This document shows, piece by piece, positions 1 to 8,288 of a DNA stretch of 64,000 bases. The notes below the pieces were generated by a model. It made no database searches, was not told the origin of the DNA, and saw only the letters and a program-made list of their open reading frames with translations. Position numbers and translations under genes: made by a program. Each line of letters starts with the position of its first letter. Position 1 is the stretch's first letter. This stretch comes from SZUA-309 sp965230005 (lineage in GTDB: Bacteria > Pseudomonadota > Gammaproteobacteria > Pseudomonadales > Azotimanducaceae), in assembly GCA_965230005.1 (NCBI GenBank), contig OZ245934.1:2108001-2172000 (forward strand), written 5' to 3'.

Positions 1-1
1 G

Positions 2-592
2 TTTCAATCGACCTATGTCGGCCCCGGATTTCTCTTAGCGGAACGTCCGGTGCCGGTCGCCGACGGGGACGAACCCCTGGTGGAACTCACGGCCTGGGTC
101 GCCTCCAGTCGTCCGGAGCTGGATCCAGAGGCCGCTCTGGACGGTCTGCTCGAACGCTGCCACCCGCATCTGCAGACGCTCCACGGGGAGCGGCACGTTC
201 ACTACGTCGACGTGCCCGAGGCGCCCGTGGCCGAATTCTGGCAGACCGGTCGTGCCGCGCTCCTCGGCGAACACTGTCACGGCCACCCACCGCATTCGCA
301 GCTCGCGCCCGCCGCAGCCCTGGAAGACGCCTGGATTCTGTCGCGCATGATGGAGCGCTGGGAAGACGAGCCACACCAGGGCTTCAGCGACTACGAACGT
401 TTCCGTCGGTCCAGGGCCGAGCGCCTGCGCCGCTTCGCCGAAACGGACTTCAGGGCTCAGACAGACGCCCGTGGCGTGGCTGCCTGGTGGCGCAACTTCC
501 GCTGGTCCCTGGGCAGCCGCTTCCTGCCGGAAATCGCCATGCAGCGCCAGGACTGGCTCTTCGGCTACGACTGCATCAAGGGTTTTTATTGA
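2..592 (+). CDS. FAD-dependent monooxygenase, C-terminal part (cut by the window edge)
   Basis: The reading frame is open to the left edge, so only the last ~196 residues are seen. The segment around RAALLGEHCHG followed by PAAALEDAWILSRMM corresponds to the FAD-binding GD(A)AHP..GxxxAIED..L region of salicylate-hydroxylase-type flavoprotein monooxygenases (PF01494), and the tail WLFGYDC matches the family ending W-L-Y-G-Y-D. The usual GDAAHP is changed to GEHCHG, so the pyrophosphate-binding aspartate is replaced by Glu. Such enzymes hydroxylate aromatic or heterocyclic substrates with NAD(P)H and O2 in the cytoplasm. The substrate cannot be guessed. It is convergent with the vWA lipoprotein gene that follows. 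Confidence 0.75.
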   Translation, partial: FQSTYVGPGFLLAERPVPVADGDEPLVELTAWVASSRPELDPEAALDGLLERCHPHLQTLHGERHVHYVDVPEAPVAEFWQTGRAALLGEHCHGHPPHSQLAPAAALEDAWILSRMMERWEDEPHQGFSDYERFRRSRAERLRRFAETDFRAQTDARGVAAWWRNFRWSLGSRFLPEIAMQRQDWLFGYDCIKGFY

Positions 593-633
593 GGCCCTCT
601 GGCCTCAACCACAGCATCCGCCGAGGACTGAAC

Positions 634-1275
634 TCAGGACTGAAAGAGCCGCTCGAGCCGATCGAGATCGTTGATCACCCGCCAGCTGCCACCGGACTGC
701 TGCACGCGCGTTTCCCAGTCCGACAGGCGATCGAGGTATTCACGCGGATCCACGTTATCGCTGCGCAGCTTCGTCACATTCATGGCAACCACGTCCACGT
801 CTGTGAAGGTCATGCTGAAATCACGCACGTAGCCTTCCTGCAGGTCTTCTTTCAGATCCGAGAAGATAAAAATCGTTTTATGACCGGGATCTTTCTCGTT
901 CAGATACTCGAGCGCCTGCAGCAGACCGCCGGAGATGTCCGTGTAGCCGGCTGGCTTCACTTCGTCCACAAAGGTGTTGACGGACTCCTGAAAGCGTCGT
1001 TTCTGGCCGTTCGCGGTACTCGGCCGTTCATCGAAGGTCACTTTGGCAACGATGTCTTTCTCGCTGAAGCTCGCGGTATCGATGCGGGCAACGGCGAAGG
1101 AATCTCCGGGATTCAGCTTCGACAGCGTGTAGTTGATGATCTGCTGCGCCTTACCGATCTCGTCCGTGTAGGTGCCGGACGTATCCAGCAGCATGTAGAT
1201 CCCCATGTTGCGTTTCTCGGGTTCGCCGCAGCCGGCGAGGAGCAGAGTCAGCAGTGCCAGAGTCAGTCGTTTCAT
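634..1275 (-). CDS. von Willebrand factor A (vWA) domain lipoprotein
   Basis: The 213-residue protein starts with a lipoprotein signal peptide ending in the lipobox LLAGC, with lipidated Cys16. Almost directly after it comes a vWA-like fold: a MIDAS motif D31-T-S-G-T35 (DxSxT), a later Thr in DERPST and an Asp in IFSDLKEDL. It is therefore likely a metal-dependent protein-binding module; Gly at +2 suggests the outer membrane. Its start codon overlaps the stop of the upstream membrane-protein gene as ATGA, so the two are probably translationally coupled and act together. The exact function is unknown. Single-domain vWA lipoproteins often scaffold complexes, which is only an analogy here. Confidence 0.8.
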   Translation of the reverse strand: MKRLTLALLTLLLAGCGEPEKRNMGIYMLLDTSGTYTDEIGKAQQIINYTLSKLNPGDSFAVARIDTASFSEKDIVAKVTFDERPSTANGQKRRFQESVNTFVDEVKPAGYTDISGGLLQALEYLNEKDPGHKTIFIFSDLKEDLQEGYVRDFSMTFTDVDVVAMNVTKLRSDNVDPREYLDRLSDWETRVQQSGGSWRVINDLDRLERLFQS

Positions 1276-2795
1276 GCGGGCGTTCCTCCATAGCGGTAAG
1301 TCACCGTGTCGCCGTCATCGGCGTTTTTCCCGGGCTTCGAGTCGTGCGGCTCCGCCGGCTCCGACGTGTCCGCCGTCTGCCGAGCCAGGGCGCGTCGTTG
1401 CCGGCGTCGGCTGGCAAGTCCTTCGAGCCAGAGCGGTCCGAAAATCACCAGATCGTAGAGATGCAGCAGCACCACGCCCGTCTGCCAGGCGAGGTTGCCC
1501 AGGAGTCGGAGCAGCACCGCAAGCAGGTTCATGATCGCCATGGCGACGAGCCCGACCACATGCCGGAACGTCTGAATGAAGGACTCGAGAGGGATCGCGA
1601 CGAAGGTGAGCGCGAAAGGCAGAACAAAACCCATACCCATCTGCGCTGCGGTCGTGATCCAGAGCGTGTCCGAGCTCATGACCGCACCCTCAATCCCGCC
1701 CGCGGCCCCGCGCAGGGCGGAGGCCGTTGCCAGTTCGTCCTGGAGCAGCACCTCCCGCATGTAGGCAAGGCCGGCTTCCACGGTCGCAAGCGTGGTCAGG
1801 AGTATGAGCGACACCCAGACCATGGTGAGCCGCGTGCGCTCCGGCAGGGCAGAGATCACTGGGAAAAGGCGGGTGATGCGCAGGGACTCCATGAGGAACA
1901 GGCCCATGGACATCTCCACGAGGATGATCACCAGGGCGGCGATGTCAGCGGTCTGGAAGGGACCGATGTAGCTTGTGCCGCCGACCATCTCGGCCATGGG
2001 TCGCGCGATGAGTGAGAAGTTGATGACGGCGCCTCCGATGGCGATGAGCATCACCAGGGTGGCGATGGCAAATTGCACCAGAGCGGAGGTCGACAGCGCC
2101 TGAACGGCCCGATCGCTGCCACGGACGATTTCCTCGTACTCGTCCATGTGCCGGTCGATGCTTCGGGATCGCTCGAGAATCGAGTTAACGGCCCGGTCCG
2201 TGCGCTTGAGCGTGCTTTGGATGGTCTGCCAGGCCGGCCGCATGCGCGACAGCAGCTTGTGTCTTTTGGCGCTCGCCTGCCGATAAGCCGCCAGCGATTC
2301 CGCTTCCGCCTTGGCCAGGCACCCATGAATGGCTTCGAGGACATGCTTCACGGTCGGGTCGGCCTTGGTACTGACCTTGGCCACCGCATCCACTGCCTTG
2401 CTCCAGCCCGGTACTTCCGGCGGCACCTCCGTGGCGTTCTGGTGGTCTTCGTCGATACGGGCGATGGTGGCCGAGAGCAGCCGCTGCGTTTCCGGGTAGC
2501 TCGCCAGATCGCGATTGACTGTCGCGGTGATGCGTTCGAATTCCCGGCCCACGAGCCGCTCCTTCGCCTCCCGGCCCTGGGCAAGCAGCACCTCGCGGTT
2601 ACGCTCGGCAAGGCTCTGCCGGGCGCTGCCCAGCGCCCGGGCAGACAGCCGCAGCAGGCTGCGCAGGGTCCGCGCCAGCGCCATGATCGCTTTCTGCGCT
2701 GAGGCCCGGCCAAGATAGAGGGCGGTCATGAGCAGCACGATCCAGATCAGAGCGGACAGCCACGGGCTGCCCGTCAGCATGAGTAGCTTTTCCAT
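1272..2795 (-). CDS. Polytopic membrane protein with a long helical/coiled-coil domain, unknown function
   Basis: This 507-residue protein has an N-terminal membrane helix (about residues 10-30) and a long charged, helix-rich segment (about 35-235) rich in Arg, Glu and Gln that looks like coiled coil. Further hydrophobic segments follow at about 240-262, 285-305, 322-345 and 385-405, plus one or two near 410-455, and a charged proline-rich tail. I do not recognise the family. It is the first gene of a two-gene operon with the vWA lipoprotein (ATGA overlap), so it may be the inner-membrane partner of that lipoprotein. The start at 2795 has only a modest AG-rich stretch upstream. Confidence 0.7.
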   Translation of the reverse strand: MEKLLMLTGSPWLSALIWIVLLMTALYLGRASAQKAIMALARTLRSLLRLSARALGSARQSLAERNREVLLAQGREAKERLVGREFERITATVNRDLASYPETQRLLSATIARIDEDHQNATEVPPEVPGWSKAVDAVAKVSTKADPTVKHVLEAIHGCLAKAEAESLAAYRQASAKRHKLLSRMRPAWQTIQSTLKRTDRAVNSILERSRSIDRHMDEYEEIVRGSDRAVQALSTSALVQFAIATLVMLIAIGGAVINFSLIARPMAEMVGGTSYIGPFQTADIAALVIILVEMSMGLFLMESLRITRLFPVISALPERTRLTMVWVSLILLTTLATVEAGLAYMREVLLQDELATASALRGAAGGIEGAVMSSDTLWITTAAQMGMGFVLPFALTFVAIPLESFIQTFRHVVGLVAMAIMNLLAVLLRLLGNLAWQTGVVLLHLYDLVIFGPLWLEGLASRRRQRRALARQTADTSEPAEPHDSKPGKNADDGDTVTYRYGGTPA

Positions 2796-3184
2796 TGAGT
2801 ATCCCCTTCTGGTCCCTTACTGAGGCGTGAAACGGGCTGCACACCCTCCGGCGGAGCGGCCGTTCGTCCCAACGACCTCTGACGCCTGTGCCTGTCGCAG
2901 CTCTCTCTGCTGCTGCAGTGCTCCTGCTCGCGCAGTGCCTCTGCTGGTGCAGGTGCTCCAGCACCCCTGGCACGGCGCCAGTCTGACCCCTCGAGCAGCC
3001 ACAAAGTGTGATGCGTGTGGCACCTCGGAAAGGTGAGGGATTCTGAAAGGCGCCGAGACTGTGCAGTGCGTCACAGCCTGAATTCGGATGCGTTTCGCCG
3101 AACGCTTCCCTAAGATCGCTTCTGCATCAGCTTTGAGCGTTCAGCTTTACACGGGCGCTCTGGAAACCGAGGAAGGGGACAGCA
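2796..3184. other. Intergenic region of 389 bases between divergent genes
   Basis: No supported gene lies here. The region separates the minus-strand membrane-protein gene from the plus-strand M20 peptidase gene and must hold both promoters, but I see no convincing -35/-10 pair. It contains the degenerate CTGC-rich tandem repeat listed separately. A GA-rich ribosome binding site (gaggaagggg) sits just before the peptidase start at 3185. Confidence 0.6.
2897..2965. repeat. Degenerate tandem repeat, period about 17 bp, four units
   Basis: Four consecutive units of 17-18 bases each begin with GCAG and carry a CTCCTGCT-like core: 2897-2914, 2915-2931, 2932-2948 and 2949-2965. They are clearly related but diverged, and they lie in a non-coding interval. 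No function is evident. Confidence 0.5.
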
Positions 3185-4597
3185 ATGGCCGCAGGTATTC
3201 AGCAGTACGTCGACGAACGCTGGGAGAAAAGCATCATCCCGACCCTCTGCGACTACGTGCGCATTCCGAACAAGTCACCGATGTTCGATCCGGACTGGGA
3301 GGCGAAGGGCCACATGCAGAAAGCGGTCGAACTCCTCGACGACTGGTGTGAAAGCAGCCCGATCGAAGGCCTCACCCGCGAGATCGTCACCCTGCCCGGC
3401 CGAACGCCCGTGCTCCTCTGTGAAATTCCGGCGACCGGCGCCGGGGGGACAGTGCTCCTCTACGGCCATTACGACAAACAGCCCGAGTTTCTCGGCTGGG
3501 AGCCAGGTCTCTCACCCTGGGAGCCCGTACTCCGGGACGGCAAGCTTTATGGTCGGGGCGGGGCCGACGACGGTTATGCCCTCTTCGGTTCCCTGACGGC
3601 CATCGAGGCTCTGCAGGCTGAGGGCATTCCGCATGGCCGATGCGTGGTCCTCATCGAAGGCTGCGAGGAAAGCGGCAGCTTCGATCTGCCCTTCTACATG
3701 GAAGCGCTGGCTGAAAGGATCGGTGCGCCGGAGCTGGTGATCTGCCTGGATGCCGAGTGTGGTAACTACGACCAGCTCTGGACTACCACCTCGTTGCGCG
3801 GCATGTTACCCGGCGTTCTGAGCGTCAAGGTCCTCACGGAAGGCCAGCATTCGGGCGCCGCAGGCGGCATCGTGCCGTCTAGCTTCCGGGTGCTGCGCCA
3901 GCTGTTCGAGCGGATCGAAAACGCGGAAACCGGCGCGCTCCACGAGAGCCTCTACGTGGAGGTTCCGGAAGCCGCCCAGCGGCAGCTCGAACAGGTGGCC
4001 CAGGTGCTCGGCCCGAGTGTCTACGAACGTTTCCCCTGGGCCGGTGACACGCAGCCCCTCGTCGAGGATCCAACGGAACTCCTGTTGAACAATACCTGGC
4101 GACCCAGCCTGGCAACGGTCGGGCTCTCAGGCGCACCGGAGGTCGGCGACGCCGGGAACACACTGCGCCCGGAAACGCAGGCGCGACTCACTTTCCGACT
4201 GCCGCCGATCCTCGATGCGGAACAGGCACGCAGCACCATCAAAGCCGAACTGGAACGGGATCCGCCCTTCGGGGCGGAAGTGGAGTTCGCGACAGACACC
4301 GCCCAGACCGGCTGGTCTGCACCGCCCTTCGAACCCTGGCTCGCCGACGCCATGAACGCCGCCTCCCAGACCTACTTCGGCAAGCCCGTCATGTACATGG
4401 GCTGCGGCGGCACCATCCCCTTCATGAAGATGCTCGGGGATCGCTATCCAGGTGTGCAGTTTTTCGTCACCGGGGTGCTGGGGCCGAAATCGAACGCGCA
4501 TGGGCCCAACGAGTTTCTAGAGCTTTCGACCGGTAAGCGGATTACCGCCTGTGTCGCCGACGTGTTGGCCGACCATGACCGCCGCAGCGGCCGCTGA
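3185..4597 (+). CDS. M20-family metallopeptidase (dipeptidase-like)
   Basis: The 470-residue protein has the full di-zinc pattern of peptidase family M20: H95 and D97 in YGHYDKQP, the bridging Asp in GRGGADDG (residues 128-129), catalytic Glu and metal Glu in CEESGS (161-162), an Asp in LDAECG (189) and a late His in AHGPNE (439). A dimerisation domain (QHSGAAGG...) is inserted in the middle, as expected. Length and motif order fit the CNDP-like dipeptidases, which hydrolyse short peptides or acylated amino acids in the cytoplasm. There is no signal peptide. The start is backed by a strong GA-rich ribosome binding site. It is monocistronic and convergent with the HNH gene. Confidence 0.9.
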   Translation: MAAGIQQYVDERWEKSIIPTLCDYVRIPNKSPMFDPDWEAKGHMQKAVELLDDWCESSPIEGLTREIVTLPGRTPVLLCEIPATGAGGTVLLYGHYDKQPEFLGWEPGLSPWEPVLRDGKLYGRGGADDGYALFGSLTAIEALQAEGIPHGRCVVLIEGCEESGSFDLPFYMEALAERIGAPELVICLDAECGNYDQLWTTTSLRGMLPGVLSVKVLTEGQHSGAAGGIVPSSFRVLRQLFERIENAETGALHESLYVEVPEAAQRQLEQVAQVLGPSVYERFPWAGDTQPLVEDPTELLLNNTWRPSLATVGLSGAPEVGDAGNTLRPETQARLTFRLPPILDAEQARSTIKAELERDPPFGAEVEFATDTAQTGWSAPPFEPWLADAMNAASQTYFGKPVMYMGCGGTIPFMKMLGDRYPGVQFFVTGVLGPKSNAHGPNEFLELSTGKRITACVADVLADHDRRSGR

Positions 4598-4669
4598 TCC
4601 ATTCAGCAGAGCGATGGGCGTTCTGCCTGGTTGAGGGAGAGATCCTGCGGGGCGCGAGCCGACCGCCTG

Positions 4670-5260
4670 CTACTGCAGCAGTCGGCTGTTGGAACCGAAG
4701 CTTTTCTTGAGGAAATCCATCTGATCCCCCAGAATCCGCCCGCTGTTGGTCAGCGCCAGATACTCGGCAAAATTCGGGACGTAGGGCAGGGCCAGAAGCT
4801 CCATACCACAATCTTCGAGAAGCCGATTGCCCTTGTGATGATTGCACCGCTTGCAGGCCGCCACGACGTTGAACCAGGTGTCCTTACCACCGCGGGATGT
4901 CGGGACCACGTGGTCGCGGGTCAGAGCACCATCGCTGAAGGTGCCACCGCAGTACAGACAGACGTTCAGATCACGCCGGAACAGCGCTTCGTTCGTGAGC
5001 GGCGGTACGCCGCGGGCCGGAGGAACCACTTTGCCACCGCAGGCGACGATCGCATGGATGTCGATGTGCGACTGACAGCTGTCGATGCGGGAGTGGCCGC
5101 CGCGAATGCGAAGCACAGCATCCCCGAGCGTCCAGACAACAATCTCACGCGCATAAAGACAGACCGCTTCCTGCCAGGTGACCCAGTCGATCGGTTGCCC
5201 GGCGACGTTCAGTCGCAGGATTCGCGGTGCTCGATCATATTCAGCGACAGTCGCTACCAT
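4670..5260 (-). CDS. HNH endonuclease family protein
   Basis: The 196-residue protein carries a C-terminal HNH nuclease domain: zinc-binding pairs C101-x-x-C104 and C136-x-x-C139, and the catalytic block DHVVP (H117), GGKDTW-x-N (N131) and CNHHKG. The N-terminal ~95 residues are a conserved-looking extension (WQEAVCLYA, VVWTLGD). This architecture is common in proteobacterial chromosomes as a stand-alone HNH protein of unknown biological role, and no restriction or phage genes are nearby. It is transcribed divergently from the SPOR lipoprotein gene. Confidence 0.85.
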   Translation of the reverse strand: MVATVAEYDRAPRILRLNVAGQPIDWVTWQEAVCLYAREIVVWTLGDAVLRIRGGHSRIDSCQSHIDIHAIVACGGKVVPPARGVPPLTNEALFRRDLNVCLYCGGTFSDGALTRDHVVPTSRGGKDTWFNVVAACKRCNHHKGNRLLEDCGMELLALPYVPNFAEYLALTNSGRILGDQMDFLKKSFGSNSRLLQ

Positions 5261-5289
5261 ACGTCACCTCGTGATGGCGCCGGTATAAT
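5261..5289 (+). promoter_or_regulatory. Putative sigma70 promoter of the SPOR lipoprotein gene
   Basis: A perfect TATAAT -10 hexamer lies at 5284-5289. The hexamer ACGTCA at 5261-5266, 17 bases upstream, is a weak -35 (3 of 6 matches to TTGACA). The site sits in the divergent gap before the plus-strand lipoprotein gene. An exact TATAAT is notable in such GC-rich DNA. Confidence 0.5.
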
Positions 5290-5324
5290 GCTAAATACCA
5301 ACCCAGGATTCAACGACGGGCATC

Positions 5325-6065
5325 ATGCGTTCTGAGTATTTAACTTTCGTGTACGACAAGCCCGCCGATGCCACTGTGAAAACCTCCCCGTCCATTGTCT
5401 TGTTTGTCACGCTCGTCTGTCTGCTATCCGGCTGTGCCGGTAACCGGAATGCGGCAACGACCCAGGAACGGGGAGAGCCCTGGTTCTGTGAGATCAACGA
5501 ATCGCGAGACAACTGGGAGTGCGTGCAGGATGAAAACCTGGCGCGGACACCCCGTCCCAAGCGTCTGCCGAACGACCCCATCGAAGCACCGGAAACGGTT
5601 GTCGCGGACGGAGCGCTGACGCCTGCCGAGGAAACCATCGGCATTGCCAATCCCAGTGCCGCCATCGATTTCGAGACGGCCGCAGTGGCGATCGGCCAGG
5701 GGGCAACGCTCGAACCACCAGCCCCGCCGGCAGCCAGCGTCGAACGCGATCCGGTGGTCACGGAGCTCATGGCCTTGCCCGGCGAACACCTCGCCGTGCA
5801 GCTGACGGCAGTGGCAACGAGACCGCTGGCGGAGGCCTTCAGCCGCGACCACCAGCTCGAAGACACGATGATTCTCGAGCTCGCGGACGAAGAAGACCTT
5901 TATTACGTGGTACTCATGGGCACCTACGCTGCCTTTGAAGACGCCCAGGCTGCCGTGGATGCCCGTCCGGAAAGTCTCGAGGACATCCGGCCCTGGATCC
6001 GACCCCTGTCGGCCATTCAGTCCGGCATTGCTGCCGCCGAAGCGCAACTCCTCGCCACCCCCTGA
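5325..6065 (+). CDS. Lipoprotein with a DamX-like SPOR domain
   Basis: The frame contains a lipoprotein signal with lipobox LLSGC. An internal GTG at 5376 would give the ideal signal MKTSPSIVLF...LLSGC, so the true start may be 5376 rather than 5325; neither has a strong ribosome binding site. After a low-complexity acidic linker, residues ~145-235 look like the C-terminal SPOR domain of DamX-type division proteins: HLAVQL..., then LYYVVLMGTY...EDAQAAV and a final WIRPLSAIQ. SPOR domains bind denuded glycan strands at the septum, so a role in cell division or envelope maintenance is inferred. A TATAAT-type promoter precedes it. Confidence 0.7.
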   Translation: MRSEYLTFVYDKPADATVKTSPSIVLFVTLVCLLSGCAGNRNAATTQERGEPWFCEINESRDNWECVQDENLARTPRPKRLPNDPIEAPETVVADGALTPAEETIGIANPSAAIDFETAAVAIGQGATLEPPAPPAASVERDPVVTELMALPGEHLAVQLTAVATRPLAEAFSRDHQLEDTMILELADEEDLYYVVLMGTYAAFEDAQAAVDARPESLEDIRPWIRPLSAIQSGIAAAEAQLLATP

Positions 6066-6084
6066 CCGCTGAACCGGCGCGCCG

Positions 6085-7008
6085 TCAGGTGCCCGCTGGC
6101 AGCCGCCCTCGCCGTTGACGGCGTTGCTGGTAGAGCCCCTCCGTCGTGAAGATCACGAGGGCAAGCCAGATGCAGCCGAAGGTCACCACCTGACTGCTCG
6201 TGAACGGTTCCCCATAAACGAAGATCGCCAGCAGCAGGGTGATCGAAGGCGCGAGGTACTGGAAAAAGCCCAGCACCGTCAGGGGCAGACGCAGGGCCGC
6301 AGCGGCAAAGGCGACGAGCGGAATGACCGTCAGCGGACCACCCAGGGACAGCAGCGCAACCTCGCTGCCCTCTCCCGCCGCCAGCGACCCTTCGCCAAGC
6401 ACCGTGAGCCATAGCAGATAGCCAACGGCAAGCGGCAGGAGCAGCAGCGTTTCCACTCCGAGGCCCACCACGGAGTCGACTGCGATCTTCTTCCGTACGA
6501 GCCCGTAAAAACCGAAGGTGAACGCGAGGGTCAGTCCAACCCAGGGAAAAACGCCAACGGCCAGCAACTCGTTCAGCACACCAAATCCCGCCAGCAGCAC
6601 GGCGGCAAACTGCCAGGGCCGCAGACGCTCACCGAGAAACAGGCCACCGAGCAGTACATTCACCAGCGGATTGATGTAGTAGCCGAGGCTCGTCTCGATC
6701 ATGCGTTCGTTGAGCAGGGCCCAGACGAAAGCGCTCCAGTTCACGGACAGGAGCAGACCGCTCACCGCCAGCCAGAAGACCTTGCCCCGGGTGAGATGGC
6801 GCACGCTCGCGAGCTGCCGGCGGATGAGCACCAGGGCCAGGAGCACCACCATGGCCCAGCAGATCCGGTGGGCAATGATCTCGAAGGGCCCCGCGAAGTC
6901 TACGAATTTGAAGTAAACGGGGATGACGCCCCAGAGGCCATAGGCTGTGAGCGCAAACCAGATCCCGGTACGGCGGGCCCCGTCGTCCGAGGGTGGTGTT
7001 TCGATCAG
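6085..7008 (-). CDS. rarD: RarD-type EamA permease, probable CTG start
   Basis: The product is a ten-helix DMT-superfamily carrier of the RarD type (SVNWSAFVWALLNERMIETSLGYYINPLV is split here as SVNWSAFVW and ETSLGYYINPL). The first ATG, at 6852, would remove the first membrane helix. The frame continues upstream with clear family sequence (GIWFALTAYGLWGVIPVYFK, EIIAHRICW) but contains no ATG, GTG or TTG. The only plausible initiator is CTG at 7008-7006, which overlaps the TGA of gloB as CTGA, the same geometry as ATGA coupling. That start gives 307 residues, the normal RarD length. Substrate is unknown; RarD was first linked to chloramphenicol sensitivity. Confidence 0.8.
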   Translation of the reverse strand: MIETPPSDDGARRTGIWFALTAYGLWGVIPVYFKFVDFAGPFEIIAHRICWAMVVLLALVLIRRQLASVRHLTRGKVFWLAVSGLLLSVNWSAFVWALLNERMIETSLGYYINPLVNVLLGGLFLGERLRPWQFAAVLLAGFGVLNELLAVGVFPWVGLTLAFTFGFYGLVRKKIAVDSVVGLGVETLLLLPLAVGYLLWLTVLGEGSLAAGEGSEVALLSLGGPLTVIPLVAFAAAALRLPLTVLGFFQYLAPSITLLLAIFVYGEPFTSSQVVTFGCIWLALVIFTTEGLYQQRRQRRGRLPAGT

Positions 7009-7772
7009 AAGTGGTCTTTGCGGCGCCGGGTTTCCGCAAAGACTTCCACGAGCGATGCATCGGGCAGGCCGACGGTCATACGCAGGTTATCGCTGTCCGG
7101 GCGCAGAAACGGATTCGTCGCCTTTTCCAGGGCAATGGTGGTGGGTACCGTGGGCGTGCCTGCGGCGCGCAGGCTGGCAATCTCTTCGGCCCGCGCTGCC
7201 AGGGCCGGATTCCCGGGCTCCACGGAAAGCGCAAAAGCCGCGTTCGCCTGCGTGTATTCGTGGGCACAGTAAACGATGGTGTCGTCGGGCAGCGCCATGA
7301 GCTTCTGCAGGCTCGTCCACATCTGCTCCGGCGTTCCTTCGAAGAGCCGTCCACAGCCGAGGGCGAAGAGCGTGTCGCCGACGAAAGCGACGCCATCGTC
7401 CTCGAAGTAGTAGGCAATGTGCCCGGAAGTATGCCCCGGCACTTCGAGCACGCGGGCACTCGTCGATCCGAAGGGCAGGGTGTCGCCGTCCGCCACCTGC
7501 ACGTCGATGCCCGGGATCCGGGCTGCGTCGATCGCGGCGCCGACAACGGTGCAGCCCCACTGAGCTTTCAGGGCTTCGTTACCACCGGCATGATCGAAGT
7601 GGTGGTGCGTGTTGAGAATGTGCGTGAGACGCCAGCCCTTCTCTTCCAGGGCGGCGTTGATGGGGGCAACTTCCGGCGTATCGATGACGGCCGTCAGTCC
7701 CTGGTCCGCATCGTGAATCAGAAATCCATAGTTGTCGTTCAGGCAGGGAAACATGTGCACGTCGAGTGGCAT
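7005..7772 (-). CDS. gloB: Hydroxyacylglutathione hydrolase (glyoxalase II)
   Basis: This is a 255-residue metallo-beta-lactamase-fold enzyme with the glyoxalase II signature THHHFDH (H56, H58, D60, H61), then PGHTSGH, FVGDTLFALGCGR and CAHEYT, in the usual order. The C-terminal substrate-binding part (NPFLR, NLR) fits glutathione thioester hydrolysis. It converts S-D-lactoylglutathione to D-lactate and glutathione, the second step of methylglyoxal detoxification. It lies upstream of rarD and overlaps it by four bases. Confidence 0.93.
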   Translation of the reverse strand: MPLDVHMFPCLNDNYGFLIHDADQGLTAVIDTPEVAPINAALEEKGWRLTHILNTHHHFDHAGGNEALKAQWGCTVVGAAIDAARIPGIDVQVADGDTLPFGSTSARVLEVPGHTSGHIAYYFEDDGVAFVGDTLFALGCGRLFEGTPEQMWTSLQKLMALPDDTIVYCAHEYTQANAAFALSVEPGNPALAARAEEIASLRAAGTPTVPTTIALEKATNPFLRPDSDNLRMTVGLPDASLVEVFAETRRRKDHF

Positions 7773-7806
7773 GAGCGATCTCCGTTTTACCCTTTGTCAG
7801 CGTTCT

Positions 7807-8214
7807 TCAGTCAGCGTCGTCGAGGGGAATGAACAGGCAGCGGCGTGGCTCGCCGTCCACGGCCCGGCTGATGTGCCCCTGCCCGCTGGTGTCTTCTGCG
7901 AGCAGAATGCCACCAGGACCAAGGCGGCGCACCGTACCGTCTCCCACCTCGATGTCGACGGAGCCGGAAAGATTGATCACAAACTGCCGCCGAGGGGCCG
8001 TGTGGTAGTCGAGCGCATAATCGCCGTCCACCTCCCGGAAGATGACCCCGCGCCCCCGCCAGAGGGAAGAGATATGCCCCATGGCGCCGTGGTCTTCGAG
8101 CTCGATCTCGAGATCCTCGAAGTGCGATGCGCCATCATCTCCGGTATAAACGCGTACGACTTGAACCGACGCCGCGGTTTCATCCGTTGCGACACTGTTA
8201 TCGTGGTCTCCCAT
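7807..8214 (-). CDS. Small cupin-domain protein
   Basis: The 135-residue protein is a single cupin barrel: YHTAPRRQFVINLSGSVDIEVGDG and GPGGILLAEDTSGQGH mark the two conserved strands. Only some usual metal ligands are present (the His of YHTA and the His of GQGH), so metal binding is uncertain. Such proteins bind or modify small molecules or act as sensors. It lies just upstream of gloB on the same strand with a gap of 34 bases and is divergent from tesB. Confidence 0.75.
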   Translation of the reverse strand: MGDHDNSVATDETAASVQVVRVYTGDDGASHFEDLEIELEDHGAMGHISSLWRGRGVIFREVDGDYALDYHTAPRRQFVINLSGSVDIEVGDGTVRRLGPGGILLAEDTSGQGHISRAVDGEPRRCLFIPLDDAD

Positions 8215-8288
8215 AGGGCGGCCTCCCGTTCCGGCCCGGCACCTGCCGGGCCGGAAAACTTACTACAGGCACAGAGCAGGCTCCAGAC

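Noticed and set aside
2827..3036. A small Cys-rich plus-strand frame of 69 codons
   Set aside because: It arises from the CTGC-rich repeat and has no ribosome binding site or family.
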